Below, in pieces: positions 1-9,700 of a stretch of DNA of 30,387 nucleotides (position 1 is its first letter; each line of letters opens with the position of its first letter). The translations under genes and the position numbers were made by a program. This DNA comes from Rodentolepis nana. Taxonomy: Eukaryota > Platyhelminthes > Cestoda > Cyclophyllidea > Hymenolepididae. The stretch is from the NCBI GenBank assembly GCA_900617975.1, contig UZAE01012217.1:13783-44169 (forward strand), in the 5' to 3' direction. The notes beneath the pieces are model-generated. The model saw only the letters and a list, made by a program, of their open reading frames with translations. It was not told where the DNA came from and did not search any database.

Positions 1-397
1 CAAATTTCAGCGAATATAATAAACACCAAGTCAATGTTAGAAATTCGTTTCTAAAATAACCTTTTAAACCATCACAAATGTGAATAAAGTGTGATTATGT
101 TTTAGAAAAAGTTTAAAAATATTTTCCCCTTTTGTTCATGATCAGGTAGAGAGATGCAGAGAGGCCACCCAATTTAAAAGTAAATATCTTTCTGAAATGA
201 ATTTAAAAGTCAGAAGATAATTTAATCACATTTGGGTGATTTTCTTGCGTCAATTGTTGATATATAATGAGAAAAAATCAAAACAATGATAAAGCCTTGT
301 CTTGACTAAGTAGGATGCGAACATTCTGGGTAAGTGCATGGATAATCTTTAACAGGAACATGTGAACTCTCTAGCCACGTACATCTGCAAATTTCTA
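1..397. other. AT-rich intergenic or intronic DNA
   Basis: I see no open frame, RNA gene or repeat here. Its right edge, 398-410, is the left copy of the target-site duplication of the SINE-like element that follows. Confidence 0.5.
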
Positions 398-410
398 TTT
401 ATCAAAACGT
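398..410 (+). repeat. left target-site duplication of the 411-733 element
   Basis: TTTATCAAAACGT matches TTTATCAATACGT at 734-746 with one mismatch and directly abuts the element head. Confidence 0.65.
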
Positions 411-733
411 AGGGTGCGCGATAGACTTACCTCTACGTGGTGCACCCTTTGCAACGTATACTCATACAGCAAAAATGTCTATTACCTGGCAGTTGACTTC
501 AAACTACCATGACCCCACTGTATGTCATATTCGACTACTTTCACAGTACTCATCCCACCTTTTTTCCACCTTATCTACCTTCGTCTTTGATACACTCTTC
601 TGTTTCCCCCCTCCTCTTAAATTTTTTATACTTTGATGTTCCTTCCCCTCTGTGAAGACTGAAATCAACAAAAGGGCTAATGATAACAATCATAAGCCTG
701 CCATTTGATATAAAATAATAAAAAAATAAAAAA
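411..733 (+). repeat. SINE-like retroelement, full-length copy with target-site duplication
   Basis: This is the best copy of a dispersed family of about 320 bp. It starts with a head (GGGTGCGCGATAGAC), continues through a long pyrimidine-rich middle, and ends in a conserved 3' block (AAGGGCTAATGATAAC ... AAGCCTGCC) followed by an A/T-rich tail of AATAA units. It is bracketed by TTTATCAAAACGT at 398-410 and TTTATCAATACGT at 734-746, 12 of 13 identical, as expected for retrotransposition by target-primed reverse transcription. No long ORF is present, so it is non-autonomous. A TATTCGACTAC string in the first half resembles a Pol III B box, but I see no convincing A box, so the promoter type is open. 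The 3' block resembles the 3' ends of the LINE fragments at 5790-6083 and 26171-26592, which may have supplied the machinery. Confidence 0.75.
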
Positions 734-746
734 TTTATCAATACGT
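734..746 (+). repeat. right target-site duplication of the 411-733 element
   Basis: TTTATCAATACGT follows the A-rich tail of the element directly and pairs with 398-410. Confidence 0.65.
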
Positions 747-3700
747 CAAGGCAATTTTCGTCAATTATCTGACTCTTTTATTCGTGTCTACATTGTCAGT
801 AGTTCATTTATTATGTCTAATTTCAATTTTTCTAATTATCTATTTATCTGAATTCTTCTTGTCAAGTGACTTTTGTGATCATCTCATGTTTATATTATAC
901 TTTTTTGCAATAATTAGAAGTTATAATACTAGGAATTTGTCATTACTTGAAGGAAAATTTGAACCCATCTTTTAAATTAATTTTAGCTCAATTCGTAAGA
1001 AAATATTTGCTGAATCTTTGTGGAATACGCGGATAAATTTTGACGCCAATTGACATTTTCTCAAGACGTAGTATTAATACCACTATTTTTTAAGTAAAAA
1101 CCAAAAGTCAAGGGTCTTCCATTGTGTCGTGTAAATGTGTGTGATTAATAATACATAATACTCAGATAAATGGTGTCAGTTTTGTTGTTGCTCACAACGG
1201 ATGCGTTTCACTCTCGTTATTACTATCAGAAAAGGGTACTTATATTAAATGCTCACAATGCAAACTGATATTTTTCAAAATACAATGCATTTTATTTCTC
1301 GTTAGAAACCTAAAAATGATATTGGGGATGTCTCGAGTAATCAATGATGGCACCAAGTCTTGAAAATCACCTTTGTCCTTTACATTCTAGTTTGAGTAAT
1401 ATTAATTGTTATCTAATCCTGTGAAAATAGACAACTTTAATATGTACTACGTTAGGTTCTTCATGATTACACCAACGTGAAAAGTGTACAGTTTAATATG
1501 TGAATTAAAAAAACATGAATATTAGTAACCATTTAATTGAAGCAATATATTATTTGCTAGCTTTCTTGATTTATGCAAATCAGATATACCAAGTAGTAGA
1601 TAATGAACCACTGCTTAAGGATATGACATAATGAAGCCATAACGAAAGTGACCACCGATAACAATAGGACATTGTCAGTAACTTAATTCAATTAACGATG
1701 ACAACATTCAGTCATCGTAGTAGGAATGGCACAACTGCTATAGCCCAACTTGGTCTCAATATAATCAAACTGTACACATCAACAACCCGATTGACAGCAA
1801 ATACTCCGCAAATTGGTTCATGACTTTGGTTTAGCGGGCGTCGCCCTCCTGAGTACATACTCCTTTTAAATTTCCACATGGAAATAAAATTGGATGGTCA
1901 ATTGGGGTACGAGCACTTTGACTTCCACTTATGTAAAATTTAGCTTGAATTCTAACGCTTCTGCCCAATTTAATTGTAGTCATAATTATTTAATCAAAAT
2001 TATTGCTCCTACTTTAATACATGAGTAGGCCTTTTGTTAAACATTTTGTTAATTAAGACAAATTTACTGATCTCTTCCTTGGAGCTAGGAGTTAGTATTA
2101 AAACACATAAAAACCACTTCCTTAAAGAGATGTTTATGGTTCGGGCTTTCGAAAAGGAAACAACCAATGAGAGGCGGTAGCAAAAGCTACTGTTTTTTCG
2201 ACGAAAGTTGCGCTTAAGTCATTCTTCTACATTTACATTTCAGCTCTAACCGCCTTTCCACCATATTGACTCAATGAGTCTATTGAACGCCAAATCGCAA
2301 ACATTAGGAAAACCAGTTCGCAATTTATTCTAAATATTCTTAAACTCTCATATTTGCTTTCCCCAATCAATTACTTGGAATTATTTTAGATGAAGTGAAA
2401 ATAGTATCAATGCTACCTATGTTGTGTTGGACTATAAATACGTACGCCATCTGATTTAGTCCCTTTTAAATTTAAATTGAGAAACATGACAATAAATTAA
2501 AGGCTTAAAGATTTGTAGACAATAAAATCTACATATATTTCTGCAATTTGAGCGTGAATTGTGGGTTATTTACTTCAAGAAATGAAAGTTCGTTCATTTT
2601 GAGTAAATCAATAAACTCTAGTGCTTTGGAAAACGATGGAAAAAAGCAAAAGATTTATTGCAACATTTAATCTGCAAATTTTTTAATGAACTTTTGCTAT
2701 CCATTTAATTGTGTTTCACAAATACATATTGACCACGAACAACAAAGCGCTGATAAAAATAAACATTATTATTATTATTATTGAAGAGAAACAAATTAGC
2801 GAATTTGAAATTATTTATCAACTTCGAACTCATATAGAAAAGTGTTTGAATGATTTGAGCAAAATGTTCATTTCAACTAACTAGAAATAAACAATTCATG
2901 AAGCTGAGACATCTGTAGAGTATGCATTTTAGTAAAAATAATGACTGTTTTTAAATTTTGTGTGTAAATTGAATGCGAAAATGTTAAGTTGTATGATAAC
3001 AGTTATTCAGAAGCTTCAAATTATCATGGCAATTTGTTATAAAGGACGTGGTTACTCTACTTTTATATATATTTTTTAAAAATAAAAGTTTGTTCCTCAT
3101 TTTTGCAAGATTTTGCAAAGTTAACATAAAATTTATTGACAGAACGTCAATTAAAGCGATTGGAAGATGGACTGCGTTTGCTCTCTCAGAACCGATGTTC
3201 ACAAATTATTTAAATTAACCACTTTGTAGGTAGTACAAGATTTACCTTTCATTTCAATAGCCTTAATTCTAATTTGTGTAAACAAAATAAACAAAATCAG
3301 AATTATTGATTGATTTTTATCTATAACCTTTTATTCAAAGTTTTAGGCAAAAGATGTACATTTTTTGTTTAATTAGAAGCAATATACCGGCCGGTATTTA
3401 CAAATTAAAAAATTCCATTATCAAAAACGTTACATTGACGATGAGTAATCTTTTTGAGGAGTCAGGCAACAGTAATTTTGTTAAAAGCTCAGAAAATCTA
3501 GAAAATTTAAAATGAGATGCCGTTCTACAGGTGATAATCTGATAAATGATGCCTATTTGGGTTATATCCTTTGAAAACTTTAGTAAAAGTATTTTCATTA
3601 GCAAAACTAATATTATTTCTCAACAATACATGAGAGAACATGGTTTTGGCATTTTTTTGGCAGTTCAATGTACACTAATTACCCTTAGTTGCTATGCTGA

Positions 3701-4939
3701 AAAGTGAGGCTTTCTTTCCTTATTTATTAAATCCCCATGAGATTTCCTCACTTCAATTCTTTTTTTAAATACATATTTATTTCCTATTGCCTCCCTATTT
3801 AACAAACAATCAAATCTTGTTCTTTTATTTTTTTGAAATATGCTGCCAAATTAATTTGTCTGAACGCTTTAAACTTGAACAATGACATCTTAAGTGTAAT
3901 GTCAATATATCATATTATTTGAATTGTCTGATAATATTGCACCAAAATTGAATTACTTTATGTGTCATACAAATATCCTTAGCCTGTTTTAGAGATCAAG
4001 AATATCATCATATTTTTCTTTTTTTCTGTTTGGAAAATTGTTTTGGTATCCTAAGTTGATCTTTTCTTTAAATTTAATTAATTTGTTAAGCAATCAGTCA
4101 GTAAAGACATTCAAAATTAATGTGAAAAGCCAGTGTCCATCATAAAAAAAAAACGATTGTTAACATACTTTTTTATTATTTTTATAATTGAAAGCTAAAA
4201 ATTTAATTATTATTGATATACGGGTACATCAATCGGTATACTAAAAAGTTAAGAATAACGCAATTTAAAAAGCAATATTTTCATTTTTTGACGTCTTATT
4301 TAAAGTAAAAGAATTCAAAAAACGTTTCCTTGTTCCTTCGATTCAAAAGCAATTTGAGAACAACATGTTAATGCACCAATACTATGCAAATGAAATGAGA
4401 TTCTCACATTTTGCTCTCGGTTAGTACTTAACCGTATATCAAATTGTTTTCTAAAAAAGATTGCCACGAACCGGTCCGGTGTTATTTTGCCTTCTTCCAC
4501 TCCAAATGATTCCATCTATGAGTGTTAATGGGAATTACATCGATTGCAATATTGATGACTGCCTAAAAAGGATATATTATCTGAATATTCTTACCTAAGA
4601 CCTAATTTTCTGCTCCAACTACTAGCATTCTGATGTGGGAAATTGTATTTGAAATGATAAACACAAACACGTTCTCCAAACAGGCAAATTGCCGCCAACG
4701 TGTTTATTTTTATCTTGATGTGCATTTGATGAAGGGAAACCTTAATTTTAGTAACACGAGGCGGTTTGTCGATCTATTAGTAGAAGACATGCAACTGACA
4801 GTTTTCTTCAAAAGTTCATTAAATCACTGATTGTATAGTACTTTCATATAAAAAAATTGAGCTGAAATATATCTTTTTAGGTTAAGGTTTTTACTTCATA
4901 TTAAAAGTTGCGCGAAAGATGGGCATTACATTTTAGGCT
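747..4939. other. long AT-rich stretch without recognisable genes
   Basis: The interval contains only chance-length open frames of 60-76 codons, with no recognisable domain, signal peptide or splice context. It also has a six-unit ATT microsatellite at 2765-2782. One minus-strand frame (4315-4515) begins with a plausible-looking stretch (GVEEGKITPDRF), but nothing supports calling it a gene. Confidence 0.45.
2765..2782 (+). repeat. (ATT)6 microsatellite
   Basis: Six perfect ATT units lie in non-coding AT-rich DNA. Confidence 0.9.
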
Positions 4940-5250
4940 AGGGCTGTGAGATAGACTTGCCTCTTCGTGGCGCATCCCATTCAAAGTATAATCATACGTC
5001 GAAAAATCTGACTTCAAACTACTATCACCCCACTCTATGTCATATTCAACTGCTTCCACAGTACTCAAATCACCCTTTTTCTTACTGTTCTACCTTTTCT
5101 TCCTTTGTTATTGAAACAATTCTGTTCATCCGTTCCCTCTCGATTTTTTTTCACTTTGATGTTCCTCCTCCTCACTGTGAAGCCTGAAGGCAACTAAAGA
5201 GCTACTAGTCACCATTAAGACGCCCGCTATTTGATACAAATAAATATTTC
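4940..5250 (+). repeat. SINE-like retroelement, second copy
   Basis: This copy aligns along nearly its whole length with the 411-733 element. Shared parts are the head (GATAGACTTGCCTCTTCGTGG), the CCCCACT.TATGTCATATTC core, the pyrimidine-rich middle, the TTTGATGTTCC block and the 3' block (GAAGCCTGAAGGCAACTAAAG), ending in ATTTGATACAAATAAAT. It lacks about 10-15 bases after the first third and is more diverged than the first copy, so it is an older insertion. I find no convincing target-site duplication. Confidence 0.7.
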
Positions 5251-5789
5251 ATACTAAATCCTTTAGACCTGTTAAGGAAATTGGTGGGGGCGTTTATTTG
5301 CTGTATGATGCTTGCTAGAGAAGGGGTCACTAATTAGCAGCAATTTCTTAAGTAGCTCTATCGAGGGAATGTTTAATACTCCCAAACGTGCAAGAACATC
5401 AACTAACTGCAACGTGTTGTATGTGAATACTACTGACGGCGTGTTCTCGCGTTACTTGTTATTCAAACGTTGAACAGTATTTTATTTGTAATTTTTGTGT
5501 TTATAAATGCTTTTTAGATTTCAGAAATCTATGTTAGGTTGATTCCAATGATATGGAATTTTGTCCTAGACTGGCATGTTTTCCGATGTTTGTAACCAAT
5601 GTATGGAGCTGAAAATGTTACCTATGCATAGAGTCTTCGTTAAACACAAAATTGGAGGACATTTTCGTGAACATGGACTTAACCGTCCAATCTCATTCAG
5701 TGAGGGCCTAATAGAGACTACCAAAGTCATTGTTAGATGTGTCTTGAGAAAGAAATAAAATTTAATAATTATTTATCCAGGTTTATAAT
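5251..5789. other. unexplained stretch with one chance-length ORF
   Basis: A plus-strand frame of 60 codons (5576-5758) ends in a TAA that overlaps an AATAAA. Its translation shows no domain or signal peptide that I recognise, and its length is ordinary for random DNA at this composition. It lies just before a LINE fragment on the same strand but does not match the part of the LINE protein expected there. I do not call it a gene. Confidence 0.4.
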
Positions 5790-6083
5790 CTAGTTCTAAC
5801 TCTACCGCACTTCCACAAAACGATCAGCAAATTAATGAATTATAATTTAGCATGCTTCCCTATGTAACCAACAGGAGGAAACGGAGAAGACCCACCTGAT
5901 TCACTTTTCAGCTCTAAAGAAAACGACGGAAAGCCAGAGATACTGGGAAGCCATAAGACAGCTTACGAATTGCTATTAATTAACTGCTATATATGTACCC
6001 ATACCGATGAGGAAAGCTGAATTCAACTAAGAGTCTAATGAAATATATCATAAAGCCTGCGATTATATATATATATATATATA
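5790..6083 (+). mobile_element. LINE 3' fragment: C-terminal zinc finger plus 3' UTR, degraded
   Basis: The plus strand from about 5799 reads as the C-terminal end of a non-LTR retrotransposon polyprotein. HKTISKLMNYNLA is followed by a C-x2-C motif that needs a one-base shift near 5852-5862 to read CSLC. Next come NQQEETEKTHLI, an S-A-L, and then ESQRYWEAIRQL before a TAA near 5980. This matches the usual LINE pattern CxxC...HLxxC-xAL....RYWEARR, with the final Cys replaced by Phe. The 3' UTR that follows (6011-6060) carries the block ATTCAACTAAGAGTCTAATG...CATAAAGCCTGC, which is also the 3' end of the SINE-like family. It ends in a 20-bp (TA)n tract. The copy is 5'-truncated and inactive. 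Confidence 0.65.
6064..6083 (+). repeat. (TA)10 tract at the LINE 3' end
   Basis: Twenty bases of alternating TA directly follow the AAGCCTGCGAT 3' block, in the place where the SINE-like copies have an A/T-rich tail. Confidence 0.85.
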
Positions 6084-6111
6084 ACACTATAATGTAAAAT
6101 GAAAGCAATGA

Positions 6112-6117
6112 TTTATT
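6112..6117 (-). terminator. AATAAA polyadenylation signal of secreted gene A
   Basis: The plus strand reads TTTATT, so the minus strand reads AATAAA, about 220 bp beyond the stop of gene A. Gene B has the same signal at nearly the same distance (about 230 bp), inside a 3' region that is alignable between the two genes. Confidence 0.6.
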
Positions 6118-6169
6118 CCATATGGTTTGCAAAAAATACAATCTTTTGCCAACCCAACATGTTTAAGTT

Positions 6170-6250
6170 AAAAGCAAACAGTTTCGTTTAAGTATTTGAT
6201 TACCATTGTTACATGAAAATGTATACTGGTAGACAGAACAATATAAACTC
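6170..6250 (-). promoter_or_regulatory. conserved 3' UTR blocks of gene A
   Basis: Read on the plus strand, AAAGCAAACAGTTTCGTTTAA and TTACATGAAAATG at 6170-6222, then AGACAGAACAATATAAA at 6231-6247, align in order with gene B blocks at 14186-14240 and 14284-14300. The two genes therefore share ancestry downstream of the coding region as well as at the leader. B carries about 40 extra bases between the blocks. Confidence 0.6.
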
Positions 6251-6336
6251 AGGCAAGAATGGATTTTACAGTTAAATATGAGATGGATTAAATAGTAGCT
6301 TATTTTGCTGGAAGAAAGTAGTTGAAATCAATTTCA

Positions 6337-6645
6337 TTACCATCCCTTTGTATCGCCAGGGCCACCATCCCAAAGTCCCGGAAATCTTGAAGGTGGCGGG
6401 CCACCACCAGATTGGTCTTCTTTACCCCAAGGGTCCGGAGAGTTTGGATACTTTCTATCTCCACCCGATGGGGGTGGAAGCCAGTAATCTCCACTCGGTG
6501 GACCCGGGTGGATTGGATGTTGGTAACCATCATGAGGATCGCTTTCACCAAACCATGAACCCGGTGGGAGCGTATATCGCTTGCCGTCAATACCAATAAT
6601 ATGCAAGAAAATTGCGATGAAAAGCCAACTGCAAATCAACTTCAT
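6337..6645 (-). CDS. secreted Pro/Gly/Asp/Trp-rich protein (gene A of leader family)
   Basis: This is a 102-residue precursor in one exon. Residues 1-21 form a signal peptide (MKLICSWLFIAIF then a second hydrophobic stretch), with likely cleavage at DG|KR. The leader is the same as in genes B and C. The mature 81 residues are a low-complexity mix of Pro, Gly, Asp and Ser, with repeated P-P-x-S-G-G/D motifs and Trp at 31, 55, 73, 92 and 102. There is no Cys, so no disulfide toxin fold, and no N-glycosylation sequon. I chose the ATG at 6645 because it aligns with the starts of B and C and has A at -3; an in-frame ATG at 6669 would lie almost at the expected cap site. A TATA box, a CCAAT motif and an AATAAA flank it. 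Function is unknown; a structural, adhesive or silk- or cement-like secretion is a guess from composition. Confidence 0.75.
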   Translation of the reverse strand: MKLICSWLFIAIFLHIIGIDGKRYTLPPGSWFGESDPHDGYQHPIHPGPPSGDYWLPPPSGGDRKYPNSPDPWGKEDQSGGGPPPSRFPGLWDGGPGDTKGW

Positions 6646-6700
6646 AATGCAGCTAGGAGGGGTAAGCATTCAACTTTCTACCTCAAGTTTAGGGAGCCAA

Positions 6701-6707
6701 CTTTATA
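6701..6707 (-). promoter_or_regulatory. TATA box of gene A
   Basis: The minus strand reads GGTATAAAG, 56-62 bp upstream of the ATG. Genes B and C have GGTATATATTT[AG]G at the same distance. Transcription should start near 6670-6677, giving a leader of about 30 bases. Confidence 0.65.
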
Positions 6708-6733
6708 CCTCCTGGAATAGCAATTGATTTGTG

Positions 6734-6738
6734 ATTGG
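6734..6738 (-). promoter_or_regulatory. CCAAT box upstream of gene A
   Basis: The minus strand reads ACCAATCAC, 27 bp upstream of the TATA box. Genes B and C each have CCAATCAG upstream of their TATA boxes. NF-Y type factors bind this sequence. Confidence 0.5.
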
Positions 6739-6779
6739 TCTCTCAATGGCACGCGAGGAGAGAGGTTGAGATTTTAAGG

Positions 6780-9700
6780 TTTACATTTGAATTCATAGAA
6801 ACAATGAAAGAAACCTGAACATAAAAGTACAAATAAAGAGATGATAAATTGAAAGCGTTTTAAATTGCATTCTATATTTGATATTAATGAGCTTTAAAGA
6901 AACATAAATTAAACAATAAGTATAAGTGCCTTGATGCACAATAAAAATATGAAAATGAGCATTAAGTCACTGTTGAAAATTTCATTCACGAAAAATCTTT
7001 GGAATGTAACGGAGGTGTGATCCTATTTATTAAATATGAGGCATCATCTTTGATCTCAGGGTCATAATCGAATGGAGTGGTGCGACATGGAGACTGTCAT
7101 TTAAAAGTAACCCCTTATCTGCAAATGATTTCAAATGAAAGCAGTTAAGTAGGAACTCATTAGTAAGTCTGCTCGCTTCATTATGTCGAAATGGAAATCA
7201 AATTAGATGGTTGATATAGCATAAGAACTAAATGAAATAATGTCAAAAATTTGTTCCATGTGGATAGAAGGGACCCTTTAGGTCAAATTAAAATTCTATG
7301 AAGTAAGAATACTTCTTTCTAATGCCTGAAGCTCTAACTGGGTGAGGTATTAAATGTCTGGAAAGGATGCGTCAATTAAGTGACAACGGAATAATCATGA
7401 ATCAATAAAAAATGCCTCTGTGAGCTCCAAGGAAATTGGCGGAGATTTCCCACTTAGGGAAGTGGAATAACTTTGGCCTTCCAATTCTGTTAACTCAAAT
7501 ATTTTAAATATATACTTCATAATGTTTTTCAAGGTTGAGCTCTATTGCAAATTGCCCAGTTAAATGAAGAAATCAAACAAAATGATGAACAGACACAAGC
7601 GAGGTATTACAATAAAGTAAAAGTCGATTTTCTCGAAAGCTTTGGAATCCATTGTGCTCCTTTTTTGAGAAACCAAATTACTACAGCGTTAAAAGTGCGA
7701 ATTTGTACAGTGCACTAATCATATGTAATAGTGATGAATTTACAACAAGCCAATTGACAAATAGTCTAATTGTCTTCAAAACCTATATTCATTAAGACCT
7801 GTAGCAAAATATCTTAGGATTTGACTAAAAACTTAAAATTTAAAAGTTATTGAGAATGGAGAGCTTCAGTAAATCTACTAACTTAGTTATTGGTGTAAGT
7901 TCGTGAACATATCGTGAAAAAAATTGAACAAGAATTTGCCAAAAGACTTCTTTTATTTGAGTTCTAGTTTATTTTCATTCTCTACTGAAATTGTGAATAA
8001 ATGAGATTAAAGCATCTGTTGGAGTTGTAAGAATATAGTTTTAATTAGTCTAATTGCTCAAAAACACATTTGGCAGCATAATTCACCCTCTTCGGTATTT
8101 ATTCGAAACAAAGTATGCTTATTCACTGATAAAAAATATGACTTTTGCCTTAATAATATTACTAATAATATTAAGTAGACTACGTTAGTATCTGTTATTT
8201 TCCAAATGTTTGTACTTAAAGGCACTTTAAACTACTAATACTTATCAAAATTGAATTATTTTATGATTCATTTTGTTTAGTTATGCCGTAACTAAGTTAT
8301 GGGAGTCTTGGATTCACATTGAGAAAACTGTTACTTGATACGTTAATAATATTTTTCGACATTGGCTGATGTTTTAAAATCCAAAAAAATGACCATTTCA
8401 TATGCAGTCGCACAACAGTTTGTTGATCTCTGTAAAATCTCTGAATAATTGTGCTATTACTAATTTTATTAAGTAGAATTTTCTACGATGCAGAATAATT
8501 AAGTAAAAACGTGTTGTCTCAATTTGGCTATAAACTATTTAAAATTATCGTTTAATGTTACCTGCAAAAAATTGAATTTCCGTTAAATTTCGATCTTTTT
8601 GATATTGTGGTGAATCAATCAATCAAACTCAAATAGTCACCTAAATTATTGAATTTAATGATTTATTATTGAATCATCATAACAAATAATGCAATAGGGT
8701 ATTTGTGAATGAATGTTCGTTTATTTCTAACCTCATTTACAAGCTAATCGAAACCCTTTTTTGACATTTAAAGTGGAAGACAATGTCATTTGTTTACTTT
8801 CTAAATTAACTCGGCTTGCCCACTACTGTGCAGTGAGTTGCAAATAGATATTGTGTTTCATTTTGCCGACCTTCAAGTGCCTTCCCTCAATATCATGTCA
8901 CTTTTGACAACCACATTACTCAACTTTCATAGACTCTAAGCTATTTATTAGTGGGCATATATGGTGGCCTAAAGGTTGAGTTAGCGTAAAAATTAAATCT
9001 CGATAACTAACGTGGTCGGGAATTTGGCATATACATCTCGAGATCAAAGTTAATAAGCAAAGTTCATAAGACAGTACAACTATAATTACTTTGTAGATGA
9101 TATCTACAGATCATGAATGGTCGCTCTGTTATATTCCTCATCCTCAATTTGTAGTGAGTAATTTGTTTCACATAAAGTGATCTATGAGTTAATGATAGCA
9201 ATGACATAATATGACTGTGAGTACGAACTGTTTAAAAAGATTATCGGTTGTAATTTTGATTAAAAATATTGTCATTATAATTTTAAGGGAATGACAATAA
9301 TCTTAGTATTTTCCGTCAATATTAAATTCCTGCCTATCGTAAGACCGGGGTGATGCAAATTTGTAAAGTTCAGAAAACTTTATCAGCCTTAAACTCATAT
9401 CACAAAGTGCATCAGAAATTTAATAGAATAATTGCAATACTAGCAAGTCATATACAAATTACAATTAAGCTTAGTTCACCTAACCAGAAACATTTAACTA
9501 AAGTTTTATTTAAGATAATTTGAATTGAATAAAACTGATATATCTGCAAATTATACGTTTTAGTAATAATAAAAACATAATTAAAGGACATCTTATTCAA
9601 TTTTTAATAGCAGGTTGAAAGTAAAAAGATAATAAATTTGATATTAGTCATTTGTAGCAATACATAAAAACATGTCCTTTATCGTTAAATTTTTTTGTTT

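Noticed and set aside
4315..4830. Two adjacent open frames (66 codons minus, 65 codons plus) considered as exons
   Set aside because: No clear splice sites, no composition change and no recognisable motif.
4957..5187. 76-codon plus frame
   Set aside because: It lies wholly inside a SINE-like copy, and the other copies do not keep the frame.
6300..6599. 98-codon minus and 83-codon plus frames overlapping gene A
   Set aside because: They overlap the repetitive coding sequence of A and have no leader, promoter or homologous relative.
8150..8180. Near-palindrome of TAATATTA units
   Set aside because: The arms pair only over seven bases before diverging. It is a simple AT repeat and not a mobile-element end.
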